From positions 3,720,001 through 3,784,000 of the forward strand of contig NZ_CP128185.1 in the NCBI RefSeq assembly GCF_030316135.1: a stretch of DNA of 64,000 nt, given 5' to 3'. The translations under genes were made by a program, and so were the position numbers. This document shows, piece after piece, positions 1 through 9,904 of the stretch (positions are counted from its first letter, which is position 1; every line of letters begins with the position of its first letter). The notes under the pieces were generated by a model. The model did not search any database and was not told the origin of the DNA. It worked only from the letters and a program-made list of their open reading frames with translations. This DNA is from Aliiglaciecola sp. LCG003. Lineage in GTDB: Bacteria; Pseudomonadota; Gammaproteobacteria; Enterobacterales; Alteromonadaceae.

Positions 1-262
1 ATCCTGTCGGCGCTTGGGTGATCGCTAAAGGCACTTCGGCTGCTTGGCAGTCTCTAACCAAATGCATCAGCCAAGCTAGTCCTGCGGTATCCACAGCTTC
101 GACAGAACTTAGATTGACTGTCAGGCTTTGCTTGGCCTGAGCAGCAGATTGTATAATCTCAGCTTGCTCCGGCCAGCAATGCATCACCGTCTCACGGTTT
201 AAATCGCCGCTCAGTTTGAATTGATTTTTCTGCACAAGTGAGACGGTCAATTTTGAAGACAC
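1..262 (-). CDS. mlaB: MlaB, STAS-domain subunit of the Mla lipid transporter (partial)
   Basis: The reverse strand reads from a GTG at 262 to the window edge, giving about 87 residues of a small STAS protein with the typical VDTAGLAWL core (the STAS helix-cap region). The GTG directly follows the mlaC stop codon with no gap, so it should be translationally coupled. In the family MlaB is a cytoplasmic subunit that binds the MlaF ATPase and stabilises the MlaFEDB inner-membrane complex. The C-terminus lies outside the window. The call rests on the motif and on its place as the last gene of mlaFEDCB. Confidence 0.85.
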   Translation of the reverse strand, partial: MSSKLTVSLVQKNQFKLSGDLNRETVMHCWPEQAEIIQSAAQAKQSLTVNLSSVEAVDTAGLAWLMHLVRDCQAAEVPLAITQAPTG

Positions 263-922
263 TTAGTTCGCTCCTTCAGCCTTGTCCATGGTAATAGGTT
301 TATTGATTTTATCTTTCATCAAATCTATTACAACTTCTATCCCTTGTTGGCGCAAGATAGACTCAAATTCACTTTGCTTGCTAGATAACATACTGATCCC
401 TTCAGCAATCATATCGTAGGCTTTCCACTGATTGGTTTTTCTGTCTTTGCGTACTTTGAATGCAATTTTAATATCTGGGCGATTGGGATCTTTTACGATT
501 GCTCTGACCGTAACATCTCGTTCATCTTCAAAGTCGCTGGTCGGTTCAAACACTACCGTTTGGTTGTCATAATAGCCCATCGCAACCGCGTAAGTGGTGA
601 CTAGATATTCACGAAACACCATAACGAACTCTTGCAACTGCTCTTTAGGTGCTTTGGTCACGTATTTGCCCAGCACTTTATAAGCCGAAAACTTATAATC
701 TACATAAGGCAGCAATTCTTCTTTTACTATATTGCGCAGCACATCTGGATCCGCTTTTATCTTTGCTTGATCATTTTTAATTCGTTCAAAGGTAATCGTT
801 GCCACATCTTGCACCATCGCATAGGGATCGTCTTTACTGATCTCCTTTGCAAAAGCAGTTGAAGCTGAAGTCGCTAATACTAGAACTAGCGCTGCTATTT
901 TAACTAAAAATGGTTTATTCAT
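263..922 (-). CDS. mlaC: MlaC, periplasmic phospholipid shuttle
   Basis: 219 residues with a clear Sec signal peptide (hydrophobic core about 8-22, cleavage after AFA) followed by the MlaC/Ttg2D fold. The family carries phospholipids across the periplasm between the outer-membrane MlaA-porin complex and inner-membrane MlaFEDB, keeping the outer leaflet asymmetric. Length matches the family (about 210). The gene lies 27 bp downstream of mlaD and abuts mlaB in the operon. Nothing unusual was seen. Confidence 0.95.
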   Translation of the reverse strand: MNKPFLVKIAALVLVLATSASTAFAKEISKDDPYAMVQDVATITFERIKNDQAKIKADPDVLRNIVKEELLPYVDYKFSAYKVLGKYVTKAPKEQLQEFVMVFREYLVTTYAVAMGYYDNQTVVFEPTSDFEDERDVTVRAIVKDPNRPDIKIAFKVRKDRKTNQWKAYDMIAEGISMLSSKQSEFESILRQQGIEVVIDLMKDKINKPITMDKAEGAN

Positions 923-949
923 AATAAGTCCTAACGGGTCCTGAGCAGC

Positions 950-1420
950 CTATTGGGTGCTATCACGACTAAATAAAAATTGTCCGATTAAATCTTCAAG
1001 TACCAAGGCTGATTTTGTATCTGCGATATAATCACCTTCGGCTAAATTTTCGATGTCGTCGATTGAAAAGCCCGGCTGAAAGCCAATATATTGCTCACCT
1101 AACAAACCTGAGGTCAAAATCGACACTGAACTTGTTTCTGGAAAGGCATTATATTGTTTCGAAATGCTTAAGGTTACTACCGGGGTAAAATCCTCTGGGT
1201 CCAACTGGATATCTTCAACTCGTCCTATGGTGACTCCGCCAACTTTCACTGATGAGCGCACCTTTAGACCGCCGATGTTGTCAAATTTGGCATACAAGTT
1301 ATACGTATCGCCTTGTCCTACGGATCCTTGGCTGGCGACTTTTAACGCCAGCATTAATGTTGCAGCGATAGCCAGAGCAACAAACAATCCCACATATATT
1401 TCAATTTTCCTTGATGTCAT
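950..1420 (-). CDS. mlaD: MlaD, MCE-domain lipid-binding subunit
   Basis: 156 residues: one N-terminal membrane anchor (about 8-28), then a single MCE domain (about 39-117, with GGLKVRSSVKVGGVTIGRV) and a short tail. MCE subunits form a hexameric ring on the periplasmic face of MlaE that receives lipid from MlaC. The protein is somewhat shorter than the E. coli one (183) and lacks part of the C-terminal extension. It lies 10 bp after mlaE. Confidence 0.95.
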   Translation of the reverse strand: MTSRKIEIYVGLFVALAIAATLMLALKVASQGSVGQGDTYNLYAKFDNIGGLKVRSSVKVGGVTIGRVEDIQLDPEDFTPVVTLSISKQYNAFPETSSVSILTSGLLGEQYIGFQPGFSIDDIENLAEGDYIADTKSALVLEDLIGQFLFSRDSTQ

Positions 1421-1430
1421 GCCCCTATCC

Positions 1431-2207
1431 TCACTCTATTCCAAACATGATTGCTGTTAATACAAAATCTAAACCAAGCACAGCGAGCGACGAATACACT
1501 ACTGTTTGGGTTGTAGCCGCACTGATACCTTCCGATGTAGGAACTGAATCATATCCTTTAAAAATTGCTATCCAGGTAATAACAAATGCAAATACGATAC
1601 TTTTAATCACACCGTTCATCACATCCGCTTTCCATTCGACTGTGGATTGCATAATCGACCAATAGCTTCCACTGTCAACACCTAGCCACTCTACGCCAAC
1701 AAGATGCCCGCCAATAATACCTACTGCACTGAATATCAGCCCCAACATAGGCATCGACAATATTCCAGCCCACAGACGCGGTGCCACAATACGCCGCAAA
1801 GGGTCAACCGCCATCATTTCCAAGCTACTAAGTTGCTCGGTTGCCTTCATCAGGCCTATTTCTGCGGTTAGTGCTGAACCAGCGCGACCGGCAAACAACA
1901 AAGCGGTCACCACCGGCCCCAATTCCCGCAGAATCGACAATGCCACCATAGGTCCGAGACTACCTTCCGCACCGTAATCAACTAATATGGTATAACCTTG
2001 CAGAGCCATTACCATACCAATGAACAAACCAGACACCACAATTATAGATAGTGACTGCACACCAACCACATACAGTTGTTTGATCGTCAAAGAAACATTT
2101 TTCAATTGCGGAACAGCGATAACTGCACCAATTAGCACGTTAGTTGCACGGCCATTAGCGGCAAATTTATCTAATGCCGAGCGCCCCAGATTTGCTAACC
2201 AATCCAT
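1431..2207 (-). CDS. mlaE: MlaE, permease of the Mla ABC transporter
   Basis: 258 residues with five or six hydrophobic segments and the MlaE family signature near the middle ([24 protein letters not shown] region, about residues 88-112). It is the membrane permease that works with MlaF (ATPase) and MlaD. The ATG overlaps the mlaF stop by one base (TAATG), the usual coupling in this operon. Length is normal for the family. Confidence 0.96.
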   Translation of the reverse strand: MDWLANLGRSALDKFAANGRATNVLIGAVIAVPQLKNVSLTIKQLYVVGVQSLSIIVVSGLFIGMVMALQGYTILVDYGAEGSLGPMVALSILRELGPVVTALLFAGRAGSALTAEIGLMKATEQLSSLEMMAVDPLRRIVAPRLWAGILSMPMLGLIFSAVGIIGGHLVGVEWLGVDSGSYWSIMQSTVEWKADVMNGVIKSIVFAFVITWIAIFKGYDSVPTSEGISAATTQTVVYSSLAVLGLDFVLTAIMFGIE

Positions 2208-3004
2208 TAATTTAATCCCATAAATTCATGTTCGAGGGAGTCTGCTGGAAAATGAAATGGCACTGGACCATCAGCTTCACCACGTAAAAATTGTTGGACG
2301 AGTGCTGAGTCGCTGTGACGAATTTCATCTGGTGTACCTGACCCAATGATTTTCTTTTCTGCCATTATATAAACGTAATCAGCAATGCTCATCACTTCTT
2401 TAACATCATGGGTCACAACCACACTGGTAAGATTCAATGCATTGTTCAGTTGTTTAATCAGCTTAACCAATACCCCCATAGAAATAGGGTCCTGACCGGC
2501 AAAAGGTTCATCGTACATAATCAATTCTGGGTCAAGGGCAATTGCGCGGGCTAATGCAGCTCGCCTCGCCATGCCACCAGACAACTCGCTGGGCATTAAC
2601 TTCGCAGCTCCGCGTAAACCAACCGCTTGCAATTTTAACAACACTATTGTGTTGATTAAATCTTCGGATAATTTTGTGTGCTCACGTAATGGATAAGCGA
2701 TGTTGTCAAATACACTCATTTCAGTGAACAAAGCACCACTTTGAAATAGCATACTCATCTGACGTCGCACCTTGAATAATCTATTACGTGACATCCCAGG
2801 TATGGATTCACCATGAAATTTGATATCTCCATGGGTTGGTCTCAATTGACCACCAATTAATCTCAACAAGGTCGTCTTACCAATTCCACTTGGTCCCATT
2901 ATGGCGGTTGTTTTACCTTTTGGGATCTGCAAGGAAATATCGTCGTAAATAACGCGTTCTCCTCTTTTAAAGGTCAAACTCTCTATTTCAATCACATTTT
3001 TCAC
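2207..3004 (-). CDS. mlaF: MlaF, ATPase of the Mla phospholipid transporter
   Basis: ABC ATPase with Walker [10 protein letters not shown], signature LSGGMARR and Walker [13 protein letters not shown]. It powers MlaE-mediated phospholipid transport. An open frame extends to a GTG at 3037, but that codon has no ribosome-binding site. The GTG at 3004 is preceded by GGAG at a six-base spacing and gives 265 residues, close to E. coli MlaF, so I prefer it. First gene of the leftward mla operon. Confidence 0.93.
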   Translation of the reverse strand: MKNVIEIESLTFKRGERVIYDDISLQIPKGKTTAIMGPSGIGKTTLLRLIGGQLRPTHGDIKFHGESIPGMSRNRLFKVRRQMSMLFQSGALFTEMSVFDNIAYPLREHTKLSEDLINTIVLLKLQAVGLRGAAKLMPSELSGGMARRAALARAIALDPELIMYDEPFAGQDPISMGVLVKLIKQLNNALNLTSVVVTHDVKEVMSIADYVYIMAEKKIIGSGTPDEIRHSDSALVQQFLRGEADGPVPFHFPADSLEHEFMGLN

Positions 3005-3084
3005 TAGAAACTCCGAGATGCCTTGGGTAGTAGACACGCTAATTACACTTTATGTTTCAACGAGCCGTCCGATTTGAGGCCATT

Positions 3085-3104
3085 TTACCCTTTTTCAAGG
3101 GTAA
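3085..3104. promoter_or_regulatory. Inverted repeat upstream of mlaF
   Basis: A perfect 8-bp inverted repeat with a 4-base spacer (arms TTACCCTT and AAGGGTAA) lies about 80-100 bp upstream of the mlaF start, between the divergent mla and antiporter operons. It could be an operator or a small hairpin in the mla leader. No known operator was recognised. Confidence 0.35.
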
Positions 3105-3166
3105 GTAACTAAAACTAAAGGTAACAAAATATAATAAAAAAAATCGTAAGAATTTGTAGCTTGATT

Positions 3167-3194
3167 TTGACAAAATTGATCACAATATTATGAA
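3167..3194 (+). promoter_or_regulatory. Candidate sigma-70 promoter for the yrbG-kds-lpt operon
   Basis: A perfect TTGACA (3167-3172) is followed after 16 bases by TATGAA (3189-3194), a 4/6 match to the -10 box. It sits about 85 bp before the antiporter start in an A+T-rich divergent intergenic region. Motif match only. Confidence 0.45.
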
Positions 3195-3276
3195 TTAAAT
3201 AATATTGAACAGCGCAATAGGAAATACCTGTGAATTTTGAGATAATCATACCATTGTTTTCCAAAGAATTGATGAA

Positions 3277-4233
3277 GTGATAACAGAAGTAGCTATTTTT
3301 ATTGCCGGTTTGGCTGTACTTAGTTGGAGTGCTGACAGATTTGTATTTGGTGCCTCAGCACTGGCCAAAAATATCGGTGTATCTTCTATGGTAATTGGTT
3401 TGACCATAGTTGCCATGGGCTCGTCCGCACCAGAAATTGTAGTTTCAGCCACTGCATCACTGGCCAATAATCCAGATACCGCTGTGGGTAATGCCATAGG
3501 GTCTAATATTACCAACGTGGCTTTAGTCCTTGGACTAACCGCACTGCTCAAACCTCTAATTGTTTCATCAACTACTGTACGGCGTGAAATGCCGGTGCTA
3601 TTGGCCGTGACCTTATTAGCCATGTATTTCTTGTCAGATAATTACCTGAGCTTCAATGAAGGTGTCATCCTAATCATATTATTTTTCGTCAGCATAGGAG
3701 GGTTAACCCTTATCTCTATGAATGTGGAAAAAGATGATCCACTGCAAGCAGAAACAGAAGACGAAATTCCCATTGGCGTACCTGCCTCTAAAGCTATTTT
3801 TTGGGTGATAATTGGACTGATTTTATTACCTGTCAGTGCGCACTTTATGGTCGGCTCAGCGGTAGAGATTGCTCGCTTCTTCGGTATGAGCGAGCTGGTA
3901 ATAGGTTTGACAATAATAGCGCTGGGAACAAGTTTACCGGAGCTTGCAGCAAGTATAGCCGGGGTATTGAAAGGCGAAGATGATTTAGCCTTGGGTAACA
4001 TCATAGGTTCGAATATTTTTAATTTGTTAGCCGTACTAGCCATGCCAGGGTTATTTGCCCCTGGTTTCATTGATGAAAACGTCGCTAGCCGAGATGTCTA
4101 TGCGATGTTATTCATCACGAGTCTGATGATAGCCTTTAGTTTCAATCTTCGTGGCACCAGACGAATCAACCGATGGGAAGGTGTGGCACTAATATTGTGC
4201 TATTTCGCCTATTGCGCCTTTTTATTCTACTAA
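3277..4233 (+). CDS. yrbG: Calcium/sodium antiporter, YrbG type
   Basis: 318 residues with two inverted halves, each carrying the exchanger alpha-repeat: GSSAPEIVVSATAS near residue 50 and GTSLPELAASIAGV near 214, with about ten membrane segments. This is the CaCA family, which exchanges Ca2+ for Na+ or H+ at the inner membrane. The start is GTG at 3277; no ATG/GTG/TTG lies further upstream in frame. It leads the kds/lpt operon, as yrbG does in E. coli. Confidence 0.93.
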   Translation: MITEVAIFIAGLAVLSWSADRFVFGASALAKNIGVSSMVIGLTIVAMGSSAPEIVVSATASLANNPDTAVGNAIGSNITNVALVLGLTALLKPLIVSSTTVRREMPVLLAVTLLAMYFLSDNYLSFNEGVILIILFFVSIGGLTLISMNVEKDDPLQAETEDEIPIGVPASKAIFWVIIGLILLPVSAHFMVGSAVEIARFFGMSELVIGLTIIALGTSLPELAASIAGVLKGEDDLALGNIIGSNIFNLLAVLAMPGLFAPGFIDENVASRDVYAMLFITSLMIAFSFNLRGTRRINRWEGVALILCYFAYCAFLFY

Positions 4234-4238
4234 ATTAA

Positions 4239-5219
4239 GTGAAACTAAGTATGTCTTCACCGTTTAGACTGTCAGCGATTAAGGTGCTTGAGATTGAATC
4301 TCAGGCTATTTTGCAGCTGCAACAATATATCGATAGCAGCTTTGACAAAGCCTGTGAATTACTGCTTAACTGCACCGGCAAAGTAGTCGTTTGTGGGATG
4401 GGGAAATCTGGACATATCGGCAAAAAGATAGCAGCTACGTTGGCTAGCACAGGTACACCGGCATTTTTCATGCATCCTGGCGAAGCTAACCATGGCGATT
4501 TGGGCATGATTAGTGAACGCGACATTTTACTGGCCATTTCTAATTCTGGTGAAACCGTTGAGTTGTTGAATCTGTTACCTGTCGTCAAGCGGCTTAAAAT
4601 TCCAATTATTTCCATGACCAATAATAAACACAGCGCATTAGCTAAGTATTCTGATGCAGTGTTGTGTGTCAAAGTTGAACAAGAGGCCTGTTCGTTAGGA
4701 TTAGCTCCTACCGCTAGCACCACCGCAACCTTAGCCATGGGGGATGCACTGGCGGTCGCCCTGCTGGATGCTAATGGATTTACTCCGGCGGACTTTGCCC
4801 TGTCTCATCCAGGTGGAAGTTTAGGTAGGCGGTTATTACTTACTATCGAAGATATTATGCATACTGGCAGTGAGCTTCCTCTAGTAAAAGAAGCACAGAC
4901 CATTAGTAGCGCACTAATGGAAATATCCAGTAAAGGGCTAGGTATGACTGGCATCATTAATGATGAAGGTCTACTTAGGGGTATCTTCACTGATGGTGAT
5001 TTACGCCGCATTTTGGACAATCGAATCGATATTCACTCGACGGCCGTCTCACAGGTCATGACCTCTAATAGTATAACCGGCCGAGCAGATATGCTTGCAG
5101 TTGAAGGATTGAATCTAATGGAAAAGCACAGAATAAGCGCACTGTTCGCAGTGGATGACAACAACTTACCTGTAGGTGCGCTAAATATGCACATGTTGCT
5201 CAAAGCTGGAGTGCTATAA
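4239..5219 (+). CDS. kdsD: Arabinose-5-phosphate isomerase KdsD
   Basis: 326 residues: an N-terminal SIS domain (about 45-180; GMGKSGHIGKK, SNSGETVE) and two C-terminal CBS domains (about 205-320). It converts ribulose-5-phosphate to arabinose-5-phosphate, the first step to KDO for LPS inner core. The start is GTG at 4239, or possibly ATG at 4251, which would remove four residues. It begins five bases after the antiporter stop and overlaps kdsC by one base (TAATG). Confidence 0.95.
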   Translation: MKLSMSSPFRLSAIKVLEIESQAILQLQQYIDSSFDKACELLLNCTGKVVVCGMGKSGHIGKKIAATLASTGTPAFFMHPGEANHGDLGMISERDILLAISNSGETVELLNLLPVVKRLKIPIISMTNNKHSALAKYSDAVLCVKVEQEACSLGLAPTASTTATLAMGDALAVALLDANGFTPADFALSHPGGSLGRRLLLTIEDIMHTGSELPLVKEAQTISSALMEISSKGLGMTGIINDEGLLRGIFTDGDLRRILDNRIDIHSTAVSQVMTSNSITGRADMLAVEGLNLMEKHRISALFAVDDNNLPVGALNMHMLLKAGVL

Positions 5220-5773
5220 TGTCGACTATTGATACCCTGTATGGTCCGGTAAAGAACAACCTTATCCGTAAGCTGAGTAAAGTAAAACTACTGGTATGTG
5301 ACGTGGATGGCGTGTTTTCTGATGGAAATATTTACATGGGTAACAGTGGGGAAGAGCTCAAAGCATTTAATACTTTAGATGGTTATGGTATCAAAGCGAT
5401 GCTAAAAACCGGTGTAGAAGTGGCTATTGTCACCGGCCGAGAATCTGCCATAGTTGAGACTAGAATGTCCGCCTTAGGTGTATCCTTGATTGTACAAGGC
5501 GAAGAAAACAAAAAATCGGCCGTAAAAAAGATGATCAGCCACTTGGGAATTAAAAAAGAAAATGTAGCCTCCATTGGTGACGACGTTGGAGATATTGGCA
5601 TGTTCCAAGAAAGCAATGTCGCTTTTAGCGTACCCAATGGCCACCCCTATGTTCGTCAACAAGCCGAGTATGTGACCCGTACCTATGGTGGCGCTGGGGC
5701 CGTGCGTGAAGTGTGCGATTTGATTTTGTTCGCCAATAATAAGTTAAATCATGTCTACGGAAGTAGCACATGA
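5219..5773 (+). CDS. kdsC: KDO-8-phosphate phosphatase KdsC
   Basis: 184 residues, HAD superfamily without a cap domain: motif I VCDVDGVFSDG (about 28-38), motif II VTGRES, motif III GDDVGD. The family dephosphorylates KDO-8-P and works as a tetramer. It overlaps kdsD by one base and lptC by four (ATGA), indicating tight coupling of KDO synthesis to LPS export genes. Confidence 0.96.
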   Translation: MSTIDTLYGPVKNNLIRKLSKVKLLVCDVDGVFSDGNIYMGNSGEELKAFNTLDGYGIKAMLKTGVEVAIVTGRESAIVETRMSALGVSLIVQGEENKKSAVKKMISHLGIKKENVASIGDDVGDIGMFQESNVAFSVPNGHPYVRQQAEYVTRTYGGAGAVREVCDLILFANNKLNHVYGSST

Positions 5774-6330
5774 GTCGAATAACTATCAGTATCGGCCTAT
5801 TATTTTTGTTGGTCTTATTGATTTATGTACCAAGCTGGATGAGCGCAGATCCACAAAACACCAATGAAACTAACGAAGAGTCTTGGCGACCTAACTATCA
5901 AGCACGTAACATGCGCAGTACTTTGTACAATGAGTTTGGTGAAATTAATCACCAAGTATTTGCCTTAAAGATGGAACATTATCAGTTATTAGGTTTCACA
6001 CTCTTTAGTCAGCCACGTTACACCATATATGTGGCGGATCAACAAAACCCTTGGCATGTTGAGGCGACAGAAGGAACCTTGTACGACGACAACCGAATTC
6101 AATTGGAAACTGATGTTGAAATCCGCAGCTTGGACGAAAGTGGATTTATCCAAACCATCAAGACTCAATTTTTAGAAATTAATCTGGGAGACAAGACCAT
6201 GATGTCAGATCAACCAGTACAAATTAACGGCAAAAATTTTGTTGTCATGAGCAATGGCTTTTCAGCAAACTTAGCCACACAAGAATATGAGTTAAAAGAT
6301 CATGTCCAAACACAATATGCTCCGCGCTAG
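5770..6330 (+). CDS. lptC: LptC, LPS export bitopic protein
   Basis: 186 residues with one N-terminal membrane helix (about 5-22) and a periplasmic beta-jellyroll (YxxAxxMxxxxYN and later DDNRIQLETDVEIRS-type strands). LptC takes LPS from LptB2FG and passes it to LptA. Its 3' end overlaps lptA by 29 bases in another frame. Confidence 0.92.
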   Translation: MSRITISIGLLFLLVLLIYVPSWMSADPQNTNETNEESWRPNYQARNMRSTLYNEFGEINHQVFALKMEHYQLLGFTLFSQPRYTIYVADQQNPWHVEATEGTLYDDNRIQLETDVEIRSLDESGFIQTIKTQFLEINLGDKTMMSDQPVQINGKNFVVMSNGFSANLATQEYELKDHVQTQYAPR

Positions 6331-6862
6331 TGCACTAATATTTTTCATCGCCAGCAGCCAAGTTTCATTAGCTGACGAAAATGACTTTGAACTGCCCATA
6401 AAAGTCGATTCTCAATCTAATTTTTTTGATGGCAAAACCAAAACATCCATTTTTCGCAAAGATGTCAAAATCACTCAAGGTTCGTTGGAGATTTTAGCGG
6501 ATGAAGTAGAAGTCATTGCCGGCCTAGGGGAAGGCAAAGAAATTTTCATCGCCAGAGGAGAGCCTGCCAAGTATACCCAGAAACTTGATGATGGAGGCTC
6601 CATAAGTGCCGCTGCGAATGAAATCAAATATGAAGTCAGTAGCAGAACCCTAACCCTTTCTGGAAATGCTGAGCTGAATCAGGATAGTAGTTTAGTTAAG
6701 GGTGAGTCGATTATCTTTAATATGGAACTGGAACAACTGGTAGCAGAGAGCAGCGACAACGGTGAAGGTGGAGTAACCGCGATTTTTCAGCCGGACAGTT
6801 TACGCAAAAAATCAGATGATAAAGAATCTGAGCAGCAACTTGAACAGGATAAAAAACCTTAA
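6302..6862 (+). CDS. lptA: LptA, periplasmic LPS bridge protein
   Basis: 186 residues: signal peptide (about 1-22), the OstA/LptA jellyroll (about 28-150; [18 protein letters not shown]) and a charged, low-complexity C-terminal tail rich in K, D, E and Q. LptA oligomers form the LPS bridge between LptC and LptD. The start lies inside lptC and the stop overlaps lptB by one base. Confidence 0.93.
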   Translation: MSKHNMLRASALIFFIASSQVSLADENDFELPIKVDSQSNFFDGKTKTSIFRKDVKITQGSLEILADEVEVIAGLGEGKEIFIARGEPAKYTQKLDDGGSISAAANEIKYEVSSRTLTLSGNAELNQDSSLVKGESIIFNMELEQLVAESSDNGEGGVTAIFQPDSLRKKSDDKESEQQLEQDKKP

Positions 6863-7587
6863 TGGCTACCTTAAGAGCAACCAATCTAGCCAAAGCGTAC
6901 AAATCTAGACAAGTAGTACGCGACGTTAGCTTAGAGGTGTCCACTGGACAAATTGTCGGTTTGTTGGGTCCCAATGGCGCGGGTAAAACCACTACATTCT
7001 ATATGATAGTGGGCTTGGTGCCCTTGGATAAAGGCGAGATCATGATTGATCAGAAAGAACTGACCTTTCAGCCCATGCATATCAGAGCCCGCGAAGGTAT
7101 AGGTTATTTACCTCAAGAGTCGTCCATCTTTCGCAAGCTTACTGTGTATCAAAATATTATGGCTATTTTGCAAACCCGCAAAGAGCTAAGCGCTACACAG
7201 CGAGAAGAACAAGCCGATTCTTTGTTAGATGAATTCAATATTAACCACATTCGAAACAGTTTAGGAATGAGCCTGTCTGGTGGCGAAAGACGACGAGTTG
7301 AAATTGCCAGGGCCTTGGCTGCATCCCCCGAGTTTATTCTGCTTGATGAACCTTTTGCTGGTGTTGATCCTATTTCGGTAAATGATATAAAAAAGATTAT
7401 TCAACACTTGCGCGAGCGAGGTATTGGGGTGTTAATAACGGATCATAATGTTCGGGAAACTTTGGATGTCTGTGAAAAAGCCTATATAGTAAGTCATGGT
7501 GAACTGATCGCATCAGGCACCGCAGAAGAAGTATTAAATAATCAACAAGTGAGAGATGTATACCTTGGTGAGCAATTCAAGCTATAG
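6862..7587 (+). CDS. lptB: LptB, ATPase of the LPS exporter
   Basis: 241 residues, ABC ATPase with Walker [11 protein letters not shown]-loop GYLPQE, signature LSGGERRR and Walker [14 protein letters not shown]. LptB drives extraction of LPS by LptFG from the inner membrane. Length equals the E. coli protein. Overlaps lptA by one base; followed by a 62-bp gap before rpoN, the same order as in E. coli. Confidence 0.97.
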   Translation: MATLRATNLAKAYKSRQVVRDVSLEVSTGQIVGLLGPNGAGKTTTFYMIVGLVPLDKGEIMIDQKELTFQPMHIRAREGIGYLPQESSIFRKLTVYQNIMAILQTRKELSATQREEQADSLLDEFNINHIRNSLGMSLSGGERRRVEIARALAASPEFILLDEPFAGVDPISVNDIKKIIQHLRERGIGVLITDHNVRETLDVCEKAYIVSHGELIASGTAEEVLNNQQVRDVYLGEQFKL

Positions 7588-7649
7588 TTAAGGTATCAAG
7601 AATTTAACCCACAGCTTTCTGGCTAACTGAGTAAGAACTTAAAAAATAA

Positions 7650-9125
7650 ATGAAACCCTCGTTACAGTTAAAATTTAGCCAACAACTCACAATGACTCCG
7701 CAGCTTCAGCAGGCTATTCGATTGCTGCAACTGTCGACCCTTGATCTCCAACAGGAAATACAAGAGGCGCTTGAGTCTAATCCGTTATTGGAGATAGAAG
7801 AAGGCTCTGATGGCCCTAGCGGTGACGCTGCATTAGCTGAAAATAATGGTAACGAAGCGGACGAGATTATCTCTGCAAGTGCCGACACTATGGACACAAA
7901 TGAGGCATTAGAGAAAAACGATTTACCTGACGAATTACCCATTGATAGTACTTGGGATGACTACATTAGCGCGTCTTCCGCTCCGGCTTCCATCAGCGGT
8001 GGTGGTGGTGATGATGACCAAATATTTCAAGGTGAAACCACAGACAACATCCAAGATCATTTGTTGTGGCAAATGCGCCTCACTCATTTTTCCGATTTAG
8101 ATATCGCCATCGCTACCGCAATTATTGATTCAATTGATGAATCTGGCTATTTAACCATGAGCACCGAAGAGGTGTTAGCCAGTCTCGATGATGATGAAGT
8201 AGAGCTTGACGAAGTAGAATGCGTACTCAAGCGCATTCAAATGTTTGATCCCATAGGCTCAGGTTCTCGCTCCCCACAAGAATGCCTAATGATTCAGCTC
8301 AATCAATTTTCAGCGGACACACCTTGGTTAGCTGAGGCTAAATTATTAATTGGTGAGCATGCGGAACTTCTCGGCAGTAAAGATTATCGTACTCTTATGC
8401 GTAAGACGCGTTTGAAAGAAGAAGAGTTACGGGAAGCCATGCGCTTGTTGCAAACATTGAATCCACGTCCTGGAAGTGCATTACTTATTGGTGAGCCTGA
8501 ATATGTTATTCCTGATGTAACGGTAATGAAAAAAAGTGGCAGATGGCAAGTCGAATTAAATCCAGACAGCTTGCCCAAGTTAAACGTGAATCAGCAATAT
8601 GCAGCAATGAGCCGTAGTGCCAAAAATACCAGTGACAGCCAATTTATCCGTTCTCATATGCAAGAAGCCAAATGGTTTATTAAAAGCCTTGAAAGCCGAA
8701 ATGATACCTTGTTAAAAGTGGCCAATTGTATCGTTCAACAGCAAATTGGATTTTTCGAGCACGGCCCGGAAATGATGAAACCTATGGTGTTAAATGACGT
8801 CGCGGAAATGGTCGACATGCATGAATCAACCATTTCAAGGGTAACTACGCAAAAGTATATGCATACACCCCGTGGGATTTTTGAATTAAAATACTTTTTC
8901 TCAAGCCACGTGGCGACTGACTCAGGTGGAGAATGTTCATCTACCGCCATACGCGCTCTGATTAAAAAGCTGGTAGCGTCTGAAATTACGACGAAACCAT
9001 TAAGCGATAGCAAAATTGCTCAACTGTTGGCTGACCAAGGTATACAGGTTGCCCGACGGACCATAGCAAAATATCGGGAGTCTCTTTCGATCCCACCGTC
9101 TAATCAACGCAAGAGCCTGCTGTAG
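7650..9125 (+). CDS. rpoN: RNA polymerase sigma-54 factor RpoN
   Basis: 491 residues. Region I is glutamine-rich ([19 protein letters not shown] at the start), followed by an acidic region II (about 50-120), the core-binding domain, and the C-terminal RpoN box [10 protein letters not shown]. Sigma-54 directs transcription from -24/-12 promoters and needs enhancer-binding ATPases. The downstream hpf, ptsN, rapZ and ptsO are its standard neighbours. Confidence 0.97.
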   Translation: MKPSLQLKFSQQLTMTPQLQQAIRLLQLSTLDLQQEIQEALESNPLLEIEEGSDGPSGDAALAENNGNEADEIISASADTMDTNEALEKNDLPDELPIDSTWDDYISASSAPASISGGGGDDDQIFQGETTDNIQDHLLWQMRLTHFSDLDIAIATAIIDSIDESGYLTMSTEEVLASLDDDEVELDEVECVLKRIQMFDPIGSGSRSPQECLMIQLNQFSADTPWLAEAKLLIGEHAELLGSKDYRTLMRKTRLKEEELREAMRLLQTLNPRPGSALLIGEPEYVIPDVTVMKKSGRWQVELNPDSLPKLNVNQQYAAMSRSAKNTSDSQFIRSHMQEAKWFIKSLESRNDTLLKVANCIVQQQIGFFEHGPEMMKPMVLNDVAEMVDMHESTISRVTTQKYMHTPRGIFELKYFFSSHVATDSGGECSSTAIRALIKKLVASEITTKPLSDSKIAQLLADQGIQVARRTIAKYRESLSIPPSNQRKSLL

Positions 9126-9151
9126 GCTCATCAACAGAAGGAAGACGCTTT

Positions 9152-9439
9152 ATGCAAATTAACCTTACTGGCCATCATGTAGAAATTACAGATTCATTGC
9201 GAGACTATGTAGACACGAAATTTACTAAGTTAGAACGACATTTTGACCATATAAACAATGTTCATGTAATCCTAAATGTCGAGAAACTCAATCAAAAAGC
9301 CGAAGCAACCGTTCACATGACAGGAGGCGAAGTTTTCGCCACTTCTGAGCATAACGACATGTATGCGGCTATTGATAGTTTGATTGACAAGCTTGATCGA
9401 CAGGTGATCAAGCATAAGGAAAAAGTTAAGCGCCATTAA
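9152..9439 (+). CDS. hpf: Ribosome hibernation promoting factor, short form
   Basis: 95 residues, single HPF/YfiA domain beginning MQINLTGHHVEIT and ending in a basic tail. Short HPF binds the 30S subunit at the A/P sites and promotes 100S dimer formation in stationary phase. A strong ribosome-binding site (GAAGGAAG) precedes the ATG. It lies 26 bp after rpoN. Confidence 0.95.
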   Translation: MQINLTGHHVEITDSLRDYVDTKFTKLERHFDHINNVHVILNVEKLNQKAEATVHMTGGEVFATSEHNDMYAAIDSLIDKLDRQVIKHKEKVKRH

Positions 9440-9457
9440 CCTAAAATTTGAATCTTA

Positions 9458-9904
9458 ATGGAAATTAGAGACATACTTACTCCTGACTGCACAAGCTGTG
9501 CAGTTCAGGGGACGAGCAAAAAGCGTATATTAGAAATCATCAGTCAACTCGCAGCCCAAAAGCTGCCCGACATTGATCAAACCGATATACTTACGAGCCT
9601 GTTAAGTCGTGAAAAACTTGGTAGCACTGGAATTGGTAATGGCATTGCGTTACCCCATGGCCGTTTGCAAGGCATTGATAAGGTTTTGGCCATATTAATA
9701 ACCTGTAAACCCGCTATAGCCTTTGATGCTATAGATAATTGTCCGGTTGACATTTTCTTCGCCATTTTGGTTCCTGAAGAACAAGCCCAAGGGCATTTGC
9801 AAACCTTGGCAACCATAGCAACTAGACTCAGTGATAAGGAAGTCCTTAAAGTACTCCGAAAATGCGAGACTGATGGGCAATTGTATGAGGCAATCATTGG
9901 ATGA
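9458..9904 (+). CDS. ptsN: PTS IIA-Ntr regulatory protein PtsN
   Basis: 148 residues, PTS EIIA type-2 domain. The phosphorylated histidine is in GIALPHGRL (about residue 67). In the nitrogen PTS it receives phosphate from NPr and regulates potassium uptake and other targets. It overlaps rapZ by four bases (ATGA). Confidence 0.95.
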   Translation: MEIRDILTPDCTSCAVQGTSKKRILEIISQLAAQKLPDIDQTDILTSLLSREKLGSTGIGNGIALPHGRLQGIDKVLAILITCKPAIAFDAIDNCPVDIFFAILVPEEQAQGHLQTLATIATRLSDKEVLKVLRKCETDGQLYEAIIG

